Positions 27,311 through 36,889 of a stretch of 64,000 bases of DNA are shown here, piece by piece (the stretch's first letter is position 1; each line of letters begins with the position of its first letter). A program made the position numbers and the translations under genes. The notes below the pieces were generated by a model. The model worked only from the letters and a program-made list of their open reading frames with translations. It was not told the DNA's origin and made no database searches. The DNA is from Bacillota bacterium (GTDB taxonomy: Bacteria; Bacillota; Clostridia; Christensenellales; SZUA-584): NCBI GenBank assembly GCA_023461435.1, contig JAEYLC010000005.1, positions 19,846 to 83,845 on the forward strand. The letters are read 5' to 3'.

Positions 27311-29248
27311 CTATTTAACCTCTTTCACATATTTATTGATCGCCGCTTTAAGCCGCTTGATGGCTGCATCCATTTCCATGTTTTCGAGCTTCACCGCGGC
27401 GATGGTGGCGTGCCCGCCGCCGCCGAGGCTTTCGAGTATCAGCTGCACGTTCACGTCTCCGAGCGACCGGCCGCTGATGAGCACATTACCGTCCACACGG
27501 CTCAGGACAAACGACGCCTTGACGCCGCGTATGGTCAGCAGCGAATCCGCCGCCTGCGCCGCGATCAGCGACGCTTTGTCGATGCCGTCCGGACACGCGG
27601 CCACCGCGAATCCGTTTTCGATGATCTCCGCTTTGCGGACGATATCCGTTTTGGCCGTGTATGTTTTAAGGTCGTCCTGCACGAGCAGCCGCGTGACGGT
27701 GGTATCCGCGCCCTGACGGCGAAGATAAGACGCCGCCTCGAACGTACGCACGCCTGTGTTGAACGTGAAGCCCTTGGTGTCAAGCGTGATGCCGCACAGC
27801 AGCGCCTCAAGGTCGATCGGCAGCGGTTTTAAATCGTCATCGAAATACTGCATGACCTCCGTCACAAGCTCGCACGCGGACGACGCATACGGGTCGTGGT
27901 AGAAAAGCGTGGCTTTCTCGATCGTCGAAGTGCCGCGGATGTGATGGTCGATCACCACCACGGTGTCCGCCATCTCAAGCAGCCCCGGAGAGATCGTAAA
28001 CGCGGCGAGCTGCGTATCGACGATCACGAGCATGCTTGTGGCGTTCATGCGCATGGCCGCGTCCTGTCCCGTCACGAGCCCCGACGCGTAGACGTCGATG
28101 GTTTTGAGCTTGTCGAGCAGCAGATCGATTGACGGATTCGGGTTGTCCATCACGATATACGCCTTTTTACTAACCTGACGCGCGCAGGCGCAGACGCCGA
28201 GCGCCGCGCCCATGCAGTCAAGGTCCGGCCCCTCATGGCCCATCACATACACATCGCTGCACTGTTCCATCAGGTTGCGCAGCGCATGGCTGATCATGCG
28301 CGCTTTGACCTTGCTGCGGCGAAAGCCCGTTTTCATTGTGCCGCCGAAAAACATGAAATTGTCGCCCTGCTTGATGACCGCCTGATCGCCGCCGCGGCCG
28401 AGGGCCAAATCCATGGCCTTTCCCGCGTATTCGCCCGACTGCTCGGGCGTTTCCCCCACTCCAAGAGCGATGGAAAGCGTGGGCGACAGCGTCTGGTTGA
28501 TCTGCCGGACGTCGTCGAGTATCGCGAATTTGCTGCCGCGCAGCGTGGATAAGAACCGCCGTTCGAAAATGCACAGGTACCGCCCGCGGTCCGTGCGCTG
28601 AAAGTGCGCCGACAGAGTCCCGGCGAGCGTGGACAGCCGCCGCTCCACGGACGCGACCACCTCGGAAAGCTCGGATTGCGTGAGCTTGGCGGCCAGCTCC
28701 TCATAGTTGTCAATCAGTATCTGACACACCACGGGCAAAAAGCTCTGATAAAGCTTTTTGGCTTCCACGGTGTTTTCAATATCGATGAGACGGTGCAGCA
28801 GATATTCTCCGCTGCCGAGACGGACGGTCGCCAGCTCCTTTTTATATGGCTTGCCGCCGATCAGTATCTTTTTATCCTTGTCGGGCACGCTGATGCCCGC
28901 GATCATTTTATTGATGTTTCGAAGTGCGCCGAAGCCCGTGATGCTGCGAAAAGCAAGATTTGCCCATTTGATATGGCCCGTCAGGGAGGTCAGCACGGTG
29001 GGAATGGCCATGGTATTCAGATAGGACGGCAGTTCTTCCTGATTGAGCAGCGTTTTGATCACAAGGCGCTGCCACTGCACCTTGCGGTAAACGAATAAAT
29101 AAAGATAACCGAGCGCCGCGATAACGCTGACGGCAAGCGCCGCCGCGCCGAGCACGGCACTGTGCAGAAAAGCAAAGAGGCACGCAAAGCCGAGCGCCAG
29201 TATCAGGCACAGAAAGTCGGTAGTAAAAAAACGGATCTTGCTCTTCAT
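27311..29248 (-). CDS. gdpP: Cyclic-di-AMP phosphodiesterase GdpP
   Basis: A 645-residue membrane enzyme that hydrolyses c-di-AMP. Two N-terminal TM helices (about 8-52) precede PAS-like and degenerate GGDEF regions, then DHH (VVVIDHHIRG) and DHHA1 (LGGGGHATIAA) domains. The first metal motif reads HEGPDLDCMGAALG, with cysteine where Ser or Ala is usual. The start overlaps the yybS stop by ATGA. c-di-AMP controls K+ uptake, and trkA/trkH lie elsewhere in the window. Confidence 0.96.
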   Translation of the reverse strand: MKSKIRFFTTDFLCLILALGFACLFAFLHSAVLGAAALAVSVIAALGYLYLFVYRKVQWQRLVIKTLLNQEELPSYLNTMAIPTVLTSLTGHIKWANLAFRSITGFGALRNINKMIAGISVPDKDKKILIGGKPYKKELATVRLGSGEYLLHRLIDIENTVEAKKLYQSFLPVVCQILIDNYEELAAKLTQSELSEVVASVERRLSTLAGTLSAHFQRTDRGRYLCIFERRFLSTLRGSKFAILDDVRQINQTLSPTLSIALGVGETPEQSGEYAGKAMDLALGRGGDQAVIKQGDNFMFFGGTMKTGFRRSKVKARMISHALRNLMEQCSDVYVMGHEGPDLDCMGAALGVCACARQVSKKAYIVMDNPNPSIDLLLDKLKTIDVYASGLVTGQDAAMRMNATSMLVIVDTQLAAFTISPGLLEMADTVVVIDHHIRGTSTIEKATLFYHDPYASSACELVTEVMQYFDDDLKPLPIDLEALLCGITLDTKGFTFNTGVRTFEAASYLRRQGADTTVTRLLVQDDLKTYTAKTDIVRKAEIIENGFAVAACPDGIDKASLIAAQAADSLLTIRGVKASFVLSRVDGNVLISGRSLGDVNVQLILESLGGGGHATIAAVKLENMEMDAAIKRLKAAINKYVKEVK

Positions 29249-30267
29249 GACACAATACCGCCCTCCGTGTTCATCCGTTTTCGCAGGCTGGCTATGTTTT
29301 CAAACAAGCCCACCCAAACCAGAATGAATCCTAAAAACAGTGTGATCACCACATGCAGCAGTATACGCAGTGCGGTCGCCATGCGCCTTCTTTTATACAG
29401 AAAATCAAGAAAGCTCAGGGCCTGAACGGTAAACACAAAACCATAAACGCCCGTTATCGTTTGGGTGACGATATCAAAGGACGGCCACCCCAAGCTGATA
29501 CCGGCAAACGCGAACAGATAGGACAACAGATACGCAAGCCAGAACCGCGGCGGCAATGTCAGCGCGCCAAACGGCGGGACAGGAACGACCTTTCGACGCT
29601 TCCTCGCAAACGCGCGCGTAATCACAAAGCTTAGCAGTCCTGCCAGCAGCGCGTAGCAGATCATGTCTCCGACCAGCAGATAATTAAGCGCTTCCCGCAG
29701 CTGGTCCTGCATGACCGCAATGGCCTCAGACGTCGGCGTTAAAAAAACAGCCGACTGCGATATGGCGCCCGTAAACATGTCCACAAGCCGCGCATACTGG
29801 TACAAAAGCTGCACAAGGCCGCTGCTCAGCGTGCTCAGGAAAACACCGAACCGGCTCACCATGTAATCGATGGGGCCAAGCCCGGTAAAAAGCCACAGTA
29901 CGCCGAAAGCGGCGGCCAGCCCAAGCATCGCGGCGGCGCTCGCAGCCAGCACACTGTGCCGCATGCGCAGCTGCTTTCTGACAACCAGACCCGCCGTTAA
30001 CGCGAGCGGGATGAATGCCGCGGCCAAAAACGCGGCGAGCTTTGGATCAATCAGGCAGCCGGCGGCAAAACACAGGGCTGTCATGGCAATGCCCAGCGGG
30101 CCCCACATAGCCACCGCGTAGGCGAGCACAAAAGCGGCCGCAATGGCGGCTAACGGCACATACATCGAAATCAATATTAAAACAGCGGCGGCAAAAAACA
30201 CAGCCGCCACGGCGCTATAATCGTCTTTTCTTGTCTTGTCCAAAACCCCTTGAATTACCGCCTTCAA
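29245..30267 (-). CDS. yybS: DUF2232 membrane protein YybS
   Basis: A 340-residue polytopic protein with about eight hydrophobic segments and the C-terminal SYLFAFAGISLG and GFVFTVQALSFLDFLYKRRRM. This matches DUF2232/YybS, which precedes gdpP in many Firmicutes. Function is unresolved. The start overlaps the end of the MazG-like gene by about 50 bases. Confidence 0.85.
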   Translation of the reverse strand: MKAVIQGVLDKTRKDDYSAVAAVFFAAAVLILISMYVPLAAIAAAFVLAYAVAMWGPLGIAMTALCFAAGCLIDPKLAAFLAAAFIPLALTAGLVVRKQLRMRHSVLAASAAAMLGLAAAFGVLWLFTGLGPIDYMVSRFGVFLSTLSSGLVQLLYQYARLVDMFTGAISQSAVFLTPTSEAIAVMQDQLREALNYLLVGDMICYALLAGLLSFVITRAFARKRRKVVPVPPFGALTLPPRFWLAYLLSYLFAFAGISLGWPSFDIVTQTITGVYGFVFTVQALSFLDFLYKRRRMATALRILLHVVITLFLGFILVWVGLFENIASLRKRMNTEGGIVS

Positions 30268-30559
30268 AATGTTTTTTTATCAGGGACAAATCACCGTAGC
30301 CTGTTTCGAGCGTGTGTCCGCCGGTGATGCCGGATTCGGCTTTGCTGACCACATCCTCGTCGAGCTCGCTGAAGGAAATTCCGCAGCGGCGGGCGAGCAC
30401 ATAAGCGATCAGCACCGCGCCTCCAAGAGCGTCCTTGAGTTCACCGCGTCCGCCCGGAGACAGCGAGGCTCTTAAAACATCGGCCGATTCGCCGATAAAT
30501 TCGGCCTTTAAAACCTCGATCATTTTTGCATTAGAGGCCACATTAACGGATTGATGCAT
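30215..30559 (-). CDS. MazG-like family protein
   Basis: A 114-residue α-helical protein (VASNAKMIEVLKAEFIGESADVLRAS, then LKDALGGAVLIAYVLARRCG), like the short MazG-like proteins found next to yybS in Clostridia. A nucleotide pyrophosphohydrolase activity is not proven. The start at 30559 follows AAAGGTGG. The 3' end runs into yybS. Confidence 0.7.
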   Translation of the reverse strand: MHQSVNVASNAKMIEVLKAEFIGESADVLRASLSPGGRGELKDALGGAVLIAYVLARRCGISFSELDEDVVSKAESGITGGHTLETGYGDLSLIKKHFEGGNSRGFGQDKKRRL

Positions 30560-30740
30560 GACGCATAACCACCTTTTTGTGAAATTGCCCCAATACCTCT
30601 GCTGCAAGTGTCTTTATTCTATCCGTAAAAAGGACAATAGTCAATGGGAGCGGGGGTTTCACTGAGCGTGTCGCTTGACAGGCTGTGCCTCAGGGCTATA
30701 AACTATTAATATATATCTTGCCCTTACAGGAGGTGTGGCT

Positions 30741-31178
30741 ATGCTGGCGAATATATCGCATTTGATTACACCTGAAATTTATGAACTGATCTATCATATG
30801 GGCCATCTTGATGAGTTGGTGATTGCGGACGCGAATTACAAGGCAGCTGCGATGAGCCAGAAAACCGTTTATTCCGGTGCGCAGAGCAGCCATGCTTTGC
30901 TCGCTGAAATATTAAAGTACTTTCCGCTCGATGTGGATGAAGAATTCCCTGTCACGGTGATGTCGCTTGATTACGGAATCTATGAAGAGCCGCAGGTCTG
31001 GAATGACTATCAGGATGTGCTCAAAGGCTTTTCGCCCAAGCCCGTCGTATTGAACAAAGTATCCCGTAAAGAATTTTATGAGCGCACAAAGCAGGCCTAT
31101 GCGACCATACAGACTGCCGATCCGCGCGTAATGGCAGACATTATCATCAAGAAAGGCTTTGTATTCGAATCCGAATAG
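30741..31178 (+). CDS. RbsD/FucU sugar mutarotase family protein
   Basis: A 145-residue protein: MLANISHLITPEIYELIYHMGHLDELVIADANY is close to FucU/RbsD, which interconvert anomers of fucose or ribose. The conserved RKEFYERTKQAYATIQTAD fits as well. AGGAGG at 30728-30733 fixes the ATG at 30741. No sugar operon is adjacent. Confidence 0.9.
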   Translation: MLANISHLITPEIYELIYHMGHLDELVIADANYKAAAMSQKTVYSGAQSSHALLAEILKYFPLDVDEEFPVTVMSLDYGIYEEPQVWNDYQDVLKGFSPKPVVLNKVSRKEFYERTKQAYATIQTADPRVMADIIIKKGFVFESE

Positions 31179-31203
31179 GCGGAGGCTGAACACTGCGCAA
31201 AAT

Positions 31204-31247
31204 AAAAAAACCGCACGCGGTATTTCGTGACGTGCGGATTTTTTTGC
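31204..31247. terminator. Bidirectional terminator
   Basis: CCGCACG (31211-31217) and CGTGCGG (31231-31237) with A- and T-runs on the two sides, between the mutarotase and spo0A stops. Confidence 0.9.
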
Positions 31248-31251
31248 TTAT

Positions 31252-32022
31252 TTACGCGCTCCGGTCCATGATGAGTTTATCCGCCATCAGGGCGATAAAC
31301 TCGCCGTTGGTGGGCTTATCCTTGTTCGTATAGATATTATACCCAAGGAAATTATTGATGTTCTCAATTTTTCCGCGCGACCAGGCCACTTCAATGGCGT
31401 GGCGGATGGCGCGTTCAACCTTGCTGGCGCTTGTATCAAACGGCTCCGCGATGCCGGGATACAGCTTTTTGGTAATCGAATTGATGAGATCCGGGTTCTT
31501 CACGACCATTTTGATGGCCTCCCGGAGAAAATGATACCCTTTGATGTGGGCGGGGATGCCGATCGACAGAAAGACGGCTGTGATTTTCTCGTCGAGCGTT
31601 TTCGAACGGACGGGCGTCGGCGTGCGGCGTGTGGTAATCACTCGGTTTCCGAACATGTCCTGAATGCGCTTGTAGAGAATGTCCTTGTTAAACGGTTTAA
31701 TCATGTAATATTTTGCCCCCAGATCACAGGCCAGCTTAATGAGCTTCTCGTTGCCAACGGCCGAGACAACGATGATGGCGGGCATTGTTTCAAACTCGGA
31801 GGTATTCAGCCTTTCGAGCAAAGAGAGCCCGTCCGCTTCCGGCATAATCATATCGACGATGAGGGCGTCTGGCGCCACTTCTTTTATTAAGCCGACAGCT
31901 TCTAGCGCATTGTTGCATGACCCCACTACCTCTACGTCATTCTTTGTGCTGAAAAATTTGGTGAGCATTTCATTGAGTTGCACATTGTCTTCAATGATCA
32001 GAAGTTTGATTTTTCGGTCCAT
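31252..32022 (-). CDS. spo0A: Sporulation response regulator Spo0A
   Basis: A 256-residue response regulator. The receiver domain has D10/D11 acids (IIEDN), the phospho-acceptor in ALIVDMIMPEADG and K in YYMIKPF. The C-terminal DNA-binding domain has SIGIPAHIKGYHFLREAI and VERAIRHAIEVAWSRG, the highly conserved Spo0A recognition helix. It is the master regulator of sporulation entry. A TGTCGAA box lies 70 bases upstream, consistent with autoregulation. Confidence 0.98.
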   Translation of the reverse strand: MDRKIKLLIIEDNVQLNEMLTKFFSTKNDVEVVGSCNNALEAVGLIKEVAPDALIVDMIMPEADGLSLLERLNTSEFETMPAIIVVSAVGNEKLIKLACDLGAKYYMIKPFNKDILYKRIQDMFGNRVITTRRTPTPVRSKTLDEKITAVFLSIGIPAHIKGYHFLREAIKMVVKNPDLINSITKKLYPGIAEPFDTSASKVERAIRHAIEVAWSRGKIENINNFLGYNIYTNKDKPTNGEFIALMADKLIMDRSA

Positions 32023-32091
32023 TGTTATTCTCCTTTCGTTTTTGCGCGTTTTTTAAATCAATCCTCAACCCTTAAAAAAAATGACGTTTTG

Positions 32092-32098
32092 TGTCGAA
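32092..32098 (+). promoter_or_regulatory. 0A box upstream of spo0A
   Basis: TGTCGAA in the context TTTTGTGTCGAATCG. A second near-match TACGACA (reverse TGTCGTA) lies at 32233-32239. Confidence 0.6.
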
Positions 32099-32271
32099 TC
32101 GTTCCACTAAATGAAATATTTGTTAGTATATTAACACGACTCACGGGGTTTGACAATGAATTTAAGTGAAGTTCAAGACAAAATTAAATAAATTTCTTAG
32201 GAAATTGAATAAAGTTCGTCACAAGGCGAAAATACGACAAAAAGAGTCAAAAACTGCGAGTGAGGACTGTT

Positions 32272-32299
32272 CAGGCGTCTGCGTTTTCGCAGACGCCTG
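32272..32299. other. Perfect 12-bp hairpin after the Myb-like gene
   Basis: CAGGCGTCTGCG-TTTT-CGCAGACGCCTG lies 8 bases beyond the stop at 32308. Neither side has a T-run, so it is either a weak terminator or an mRNA-stabilising hairpin. Confidence 0.6.
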
Positions 32300-32307
32300 A
32301 GAGCGCA

Positions 32308-33162
32308 TCAGAGGGCATCCGCGCTGCTGCGCGTGTCTTCCTTGAGCCATTCGCCAAGAGCCGTGAGGCTCTCTAAGTCCTTGGTCTCAATCGTTTTTGT
32401 CTTTAAGTTCATCAGCTGCTCAAAAAGCGATGCGGCCTTGTGGCTCTTCTCGATTTCCTTCTTTAGGCGGACATGCAGCGCTGCATTTTCCTTTTTGATG
32501 GATTCGCTTTGCAGCAGCAGCTGGCCCATCTCTTCCTCGGTATGAACCTTGACGACGGCAAGCCCCGCCACCTTCGCAAGCCCTTTGAAGAAGCTTTTCA
32601 CATCCACATCGCAGGCCATGAGAGCCTTGATCACGCTTTCGGGTATGTACTTGCTTTCCTTGCTGGCGGGCGCCATCATCTTGGGCGTGTCGTACGGATT
32701 AAAGTACTTTTCGCTGTTTTCGTCCATGTCGGCCATCACTTTTTCGACAAGCGGTCGGCCGTTCTTGATGAGGCTGCGGTATTTGTTCTGATAACGCAGC
32801 ATCAGCGTTTTGTCGCCGCCTGCCAGCCGCAGACTCGCGCCTCTGATGGATTCACCTTTGGCGCCCGCACCGAGCAGCGTTTTAAGCAGCGTGTAGATCT
32901 CTTCCTTGGAGAAGGGCGTAAAAGAGGAAGGCTTCTGTTCGATTTCTCCCGTTTCCTTCACCTTCATATAATAGTAGTTTCTCACGCTGTTGGGCTTGCG
33001 CCCGGTCTTTAAAGCAACGGTCTCAAAAACACGTTTGAGCGGCGCCCCGATTTTTTGCGCTTTTTTGACTTCGTCCCATAGCATCAGCTTTTCTTCGTCT
33101 TTCCACCCGGTTCTCAGAGCGATATCGAAGCTATGCAGTCCTGTTTCATTGTTAACGTCCAT
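32308..33162 (-). CDS. Myb/SANT-like DNA-binding protein (RsfA-like)
   Basis: A 284-residue protein. Residues 15-70 (TGWKDEEKLMLWDEVKKAQK ... RKPNSVRNYYYMKVKE) look like a SANT/Myb helix-turn-helix as in RsfA/YlbO regulators. A long helix with KENAALHVRLKKEIEKSHKA (about 225-255) is coiled-coil. A link to sporulation is suggested only by its neighbour spo0A. ATG at 33162 after GGGGTTAGGA. Confidence 0.6.
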   Translation of the reverse strand: MDVNNETGLHSFDIALRTGWKDEEKLMLWDEVKKAQKIGAPLKRVFETVALKTGRKPNSVRNYYYMKVKETGEIEQKPSSFTPFSKEEIYTLLKTLLGAGAKGESIRGASLRLAGGDKTLMLRYQNKYRSLIKNGRPLVEKVMADMDENSEKYFNPYDTPKMMAPASKESKYIPESVIKALMACDVDVKSFFKGLAKVAGLAVVKVHTEEEMGQLLLQSESIKKENAALHVRLKKEIEKSHKAASLFEQLMNLKTKTIETKDLESLTALGEWLKEDTRSSADAL

Positions 33163-33381
33163 GTTCCTAACCCCTTATCATAGATTTTGATGCATATTAT
33201 TCTCTTATACCATGCGTTTTATTCCGTAATTTAACAAAAAATTAAAAGCAAACGTGTCCCCCCTCGTCTGCTTTTGTATGCCGGTTTTCCTTTTGTATAT
33301 AATTATGCACCGCATGCCGCCGTTAGAATTGTGTATCAGCGCCGCGTAAACTGAATATATATATGGTACAAAGGGGGAGCT

Positions 33382-34431
33382 ATGGAAGACAAGACCATAA
33401 AATTGCTTTATATCACCTCAAAGGTCCATGCGCTGATCTGCATCAATCAGGCGCCTGCCGGAGAGACGGGGAGCGGCGCGGTGACACAGCCGATCGCGGC
33501 GAATTCGTCGTTTTTTTTAACGATGCTGCCGCTCGAGAACGACCCGAATTACGTTTATCTGCCGTACACGCGGCGCGTGTCCATAGCATCGAAAGGCGCC
33601 GTGTTCGCGGGCGACGGGCTTATTGACCTTTGCATGTGGCCGGACAACATTGTGGAACTTACGCTTCATCCTGAGGCGGTATACCGCAACGACGAAACAG
33701 AGCTGCACCCCAGCGTGGTGTCGCCTTTTGATTTTTATATCAGCGGTGAGCGGCATACGGCCTTTATATATAATGAAGCGTGTTCAAGCTTTGTGGTGGA
33801 GCATGCCGCCACGAACCGCCTTAAATTTGTGTCGCCGCTGCCGTTTTTTGTGGAAACCGCGGAGCTGGGGTTTGTCAAATTCGGCGATATGCCGTGTCTT
33901 TACGCGTCCGGCAAAACCACGGACGGACAGCATTACATTTGCGCGGCGCATATCCTGCCGTCTTTCGTGCTCGATCTTTGCACAGTCTGCGAGGAATCCA
34001 CCGTGGAACCGGGCGGCATTGTCGTGATCACGAACGGCGAATTCCGGCAGATGAAAACGCGCTGGGAAAAGAGCGGCAGCGGCCTTGCACCGGGCACCAC
34101 GGAGCTTGGGTGGTTCACGTGTCCGCTCCGGCACGCCGCGGAGCCGTATGAAATCTGTATTGCGCTGCTGGAAGCGCTGAAAGCCGGGCTGCCCGACGCC
34201 GCGATGGGCTGCCTGACGCCGTCGCTTGCCGAAGGGCTCTCATTCGCGGACTTGAAGGAATTTTTCGGTGATTTCGATTCGTTCACGCAGACGATATCGC
34301 CCGCGTGTGGCCAAAGCGGCATCGCACTTAAATACGCGACGGGCAAAAACCTGTATCTGGCGCGTGAGTTCTGCGTGGAGACGCGGCAAAAGGACGGCGG
34401 CCTGCTGATCGACAACATCCGTGAGCCGTAG
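33382..34431 (+). CDS. Hypothetical protein
   Basis: A 349-residue soluble protein, MEDKTIKLLYITSKVH, without a signal peptide or TM helix. It is β-rich in its first half (VSIASKGAVFAGDGLIDLCMW) and helical near the end (SFADLKEFFGDFDSF). I do not recognise a family. AAAGGGGGAGCT precedes the ATG. It is monocistronic with a terminator at 34446-34482. Confidence 0.7.
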   Translation: MEDKTIKLLYITSKVHALICINQAPAGETGSGAVTQPIAANSSFFLTMLPLENDPNYVYLPYTRRVSIASKGAVFAGDGLIDLCMWPDNIVELTLHPEAVYRNDETELHPSVVSPFDFYISGERHTAFIYNEACSSFVVEHAATNRLKFVSPLPFFVETAELGFVKFGDMPCLYASGKTTDGQHYICAAHILPSFVLDLCTVCEESTVEPGGIVVITNGEFRQMKTRWEKSGSGLAPGTTELGWFTCPLRHAAEPYEICIALLEALKAGLPDAAMGCLTPSLAEGLSFADLKEFFGDFDSFTQTISPACGQSGIALKYATGKNLYLAREFCVETRQKDGGLLIDNIREP

Positions 34432-34445
34432 CGGGAAGGAAAGAG

Positions 34446-34482
34446 AGCTGAGCGTGTCGAATTAAGACCCGTCAGCTTTTTT
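34446..34482 (+). terminator. Terminator of the hypothetical gene
   Basis: AGCTGA...TCAGCT imperfect hairpin (AGCTGAGCGTGTC/GACCCGTCAGCT) followed by TTTTTTATTTT. Confidence 0.8.
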
Positions 34483-34500
34483 ATTTTGGAGAATGCAGGA

Positions 34501-34896
34501 ATGGTTGAGCATGTGGCGGTTTGGACAAACCGGCTTGAGCGGATGAAGGATTTCTATGTGCGGTATTTCGGCGGTACGGCGAATCAAAAATATGTATCGC
34601 CGCGCGGTGAAGGCGTCTTTTTTGAATCTTATTTTATTGCTTTCGAAACGGGCGCCCGTCTCGAGCTCATGCAGATGAGCACGGTCCCCGAAGGGCCCGG
34701 CCGGCAGGCGCTCGGGTTTTCGCATATTGCGTTCGGCCTTGAAAGCGAAGACGCGGTGGCGACTCTGGTGCAAACGCTTAGAAACGACGGGTTTGAGATT
34801 GCGGGAGAGCCGCGCCGCACGGGCGACGGCTACTTCGAAGCAAGCGTTTACGATCCGGACGGCAATCTGGTAGAAATCACCGCGGTCAAATCATGA
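34501..34896 (+). CDS. VOC superfamily (glyoxalase-like) protein
   Basis: A 131-residue protein: VEHVAVWTNRLERMKDFYVRYFGG, GFSHIAFGLESED, and ASVYDPDGNLVEI give the βαβββ pattern and metal-site positions (H, E) of the vicinal-oxygen-chelate fold. The substrate is unknown. The ATG at 34501 follows GGAG with about 10 bases spacing. It lies just upstream of the FMN-binding gene. Confidence 0.88.
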   Translation: MVEHVAVWTNRLERMKDFYVRYFGGTANQKYVSPRGEGVFFESYFIAFETGARLELMQMSTVPEGPGRQALGFSHIAFGLESEDAVATLVQTLRNDGFEIAGEPRRTGDGYFEASVYDPDGNLVEITAVKS

Positions 34897-34915
34897 CGAA
34901 ACGAAGGAAAAAGAT

Positions 34916-35395
34916 ATGGATGAACAGATGAATTTGGAACAGGAAATGGCCCCGGATACAAGAGAAACCAGGAAACCAAGACGGCCCGTCAAAAAAGGCA
35001 TGAAAAAAGGCTTCAAGGTGCTGCTGATCATACTCGGCGTGATGGTGGTGTTGATGATCGCATTTATCGTGTTTGTCATCGGCGGCAAGGACGCGGCGCT
35101 CGGCGCCCAAATCGGCGATGTGAATCTCGCGGTTGTCAGCGACGGCGTGTACACGGGAAGCTATGGATTTTTAAGGTTTGGCAACACGGTGGAGGTGACG
35201 GTGACGGATCATCAGATCACCCGCATTAAAGTCGTGAGCCCGCAGATGCTTGCCAAGCCTGAAATGATGGACACGATGATCGACGAAGTGCTGGCTGCGC
35301 AAAACCTTCAGGTGGACGCGGTCTCCGGCGCGACCGCGACGAGCAAAGCGTTTTTGAAGGCGGTGGAAAGCGCGCTTTTAAACGCGCTTGGTTAA
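34916..35395 (+). CDS. Membrane-anchored FMN-binding domain protein
   Basis: A 159-residue protein. A basic stretch (RKPRRPVKKGMKKGFK) and one TM helix (about 38-62) precede an extracellular FMN_bind domain ending in AVSGATATSKAFLKAVESAL. The SGAT-type motif is where ApbE attaches FMN to threonine. It probably carries electrons outside the membrane, but no partner electron-transfer gene or apbE is visible nearby. Confidence 0.88.
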   Translation: MDEQMNLEQEMAPDTRETRKPRRPVKKGMKKGFKVLLIILGVMVVLMIAFIVFVIGGKDAALGAQIGDVNLAVVSDGVYTGSYGFLRFGNTVEVTVTDHQITRIKVVSPQMLAKPEMMDTMIDEVLAAQNLQVDAVSGATATSKAFLKAVESALLNALG

Positions 35396-35400
35396 TGGGA

Positions 35401-35430
35401 AAATAAGCATCCGGGCGGTGCTTATTTTTT
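35401..35430 (+). terminator. Terminator after the FMN-binding gene
   Basis: AAATAAGCA/TGCTTATTT hairpin with a T-rich tail. Confidence 0.85.
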
Positions 35431-35442
35431 GTTGAGGCAGAT

Positions 35443-35871
35443 ATGGACACTTTTCTGAAATACTGGTTCGGCGGCTATGAAGGTTCACTAAGCCGTATCG
35501 ACGAAACAAGCCGAAGCGAAATATACAAGGAATGCGGAAAAGCCTGCCCGGATTCATATACGAGGCAGGTTTATACTGATGACGAGGAATTTTTTGCGGT
35601 GCTCAAAAAAACGTTTGCCGAGATGGAGACCGAAACCCAGAAGAAGAACCGGCTTCATGAAATCAGGTACAGATTTTGCGCGTGCGATCTTGTAAAATCA
35701 GGCTTTGTCAGTCCGCCGTATCATTGCGAATGCTCGCGAGGCAGCCTTAAGTATGACCTTGAAAGCGTATGGGGCGAGGGACGGGCCGAAGTTACATTGG
35801 TCGAATCGATTTTAGCCGGAGCGCCCTGCTGCCGGTTTGAAATCCGGCACAAGGCGGAGGAAAAAACGTGA
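35443..35871 (+). CDS. Cysteine-rich protein, possibly DUF6144-like
   Basis: A 142-residue protein with CGKACP, FCACD, CECSRG and APCCRFEI cysteines. The end ESILAGAPCCRF recalls small 4-vinyl-reductase-like proteins. Its role is unknown. The stop overlaps the radical SAM gene start by GTGA, so the two are coupled. Confidence 0.65.
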   Translation: MDTFLKYWFGGYEGSLSRIDETSRSEIYKECGKACPDSYTRQVYTDDEEFFAVLKKTFAEMETETQKKNRLHEIRYRFCACDLVKSGFVSPPYHCECSRGSLKYDLESVWGEGRAEVTLVESILAGAPCCRFEIRHKAEEKT

Positions 35872-36767
35872 GTATCCCGCAGATCCCCGCAAAGACGATC
35901 ATTTCGGGCTACAGCGGCCACGGCTGGTTCGGCGCGAACTACAACATGAATATCTACAAAGGCTGCTGCCACGGCTGCATTTACTGCGACAGCCGTAGCG
36001 ACTGTTACCGCGTGGAGAATTTCGACACCGTGCGCGCGAAGGAAAACGCGCTTTATATCATACGGCGCGATCTCGAAGCGAAGAAAAAGACGGGCGTCAT
36101 AATGACGGGCGCGATGAGCGACCCGTATAACCCGCACGAGCGGGAGGAACGCCTCACGTATGGCGCGCTCGAGCTGATCCACCGGTATCGCTTCGGCGTG
36201 GCTATACTCACAAAATCCGAACTTGTGTGCCGGGATGCCGAGCTATTATTGCAGATCAAAGCTCATTCGCCTGTTTTTGTGAATGTGACGGTGACGACGG
36301 CGGATGACAGCCTCTGCGCCAGAATCGAGCGGTATGTGAACCCCGCAAGCGTGCGCTTTGAGGCGATACAGCGCTTAAGCGAAGCAGGGCTTCTCTGCGG
36401 CGTGCTGCTGATGCCCACGCTGCCATATATCAACGACGGCGAACAAAACATCAGGGACATTGTGCGCAGGGCGGCACAGGCGGGCGCGAAATGGGTGTAT
36501 CACGGCGAGAATGGTGGTTTTGGCGTGACGCTGAGGCAAAACCAACGCGCCTATTTTTATGACCGGCTCGACGCGCTGTTTCCGGGCGCGAAGGACAAAT
36601 ATGTGCTTACGTTCGGCGACAGCTATGAGTGCTTTTCCCCAAACAGCGCGGCGCTGCACGCCGCGTTTACAGACGAATGCGGCAAGTACGGCCTGATATA
36701 CAAAATGGATGATATTGTGAGGCTGACGAGAAAAGGGTACGAAAATCAGCAGATGTCGTTTATATAA
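35868..36767 (+). CDS. Radical SAM protein (SplB-like)
   Basis: A 299-residue enzyme with the radical-SAM cluster motif in YKGCCHGCIYCDSR (CxxxCxxC) near residue 35. It continues with TGAMSDPYNPHEREERLT and ILTKSELV. The arrangement resembles spore photoproduct lyase-like and related uncharacterised enzymes. The GTG at 35868 overlaps the upstream cysteine-rich gene, which may be a partner. The substrate is not known. Confidence 0.9.
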   Translation: MSIPQIPAKTIISGYSGHGWFGANYNMNIYKGCCHGCIYCDSRSDCYRVENFDTVRAKENALYIIRRDLEAKKKTGVIMTGAMSDPYNPHEREERLTYGALELIHRYRFGVAILTKSELVCRDAELLLQIKAHSPVFVNVTVTTADDSLCARIERYVNPASVRFEAIQRLSEAGLLCGVLLMPTLPYINDGEQNIRDIVRRAAQAGAKWVYHGENGGFGVTLRQNQRAYFYDRLDALFPGAKDKYVLTFGDSYECFSPNSAALHAAFTDECGKYGLIYKMDDIVRLTRKGYENQQMSFI

Positions 36768-36889
36768 ATCATGCCCCATCCTTTTATTATTTAAAGTGTA
36801 TAATAAACCGACTAGTTGGAGTTTGCGGTGTCTGGTATAATGCCATTAAAAAGCGGTGCTTCAGATGAGTATGGGGAGGGTTCTTATCG

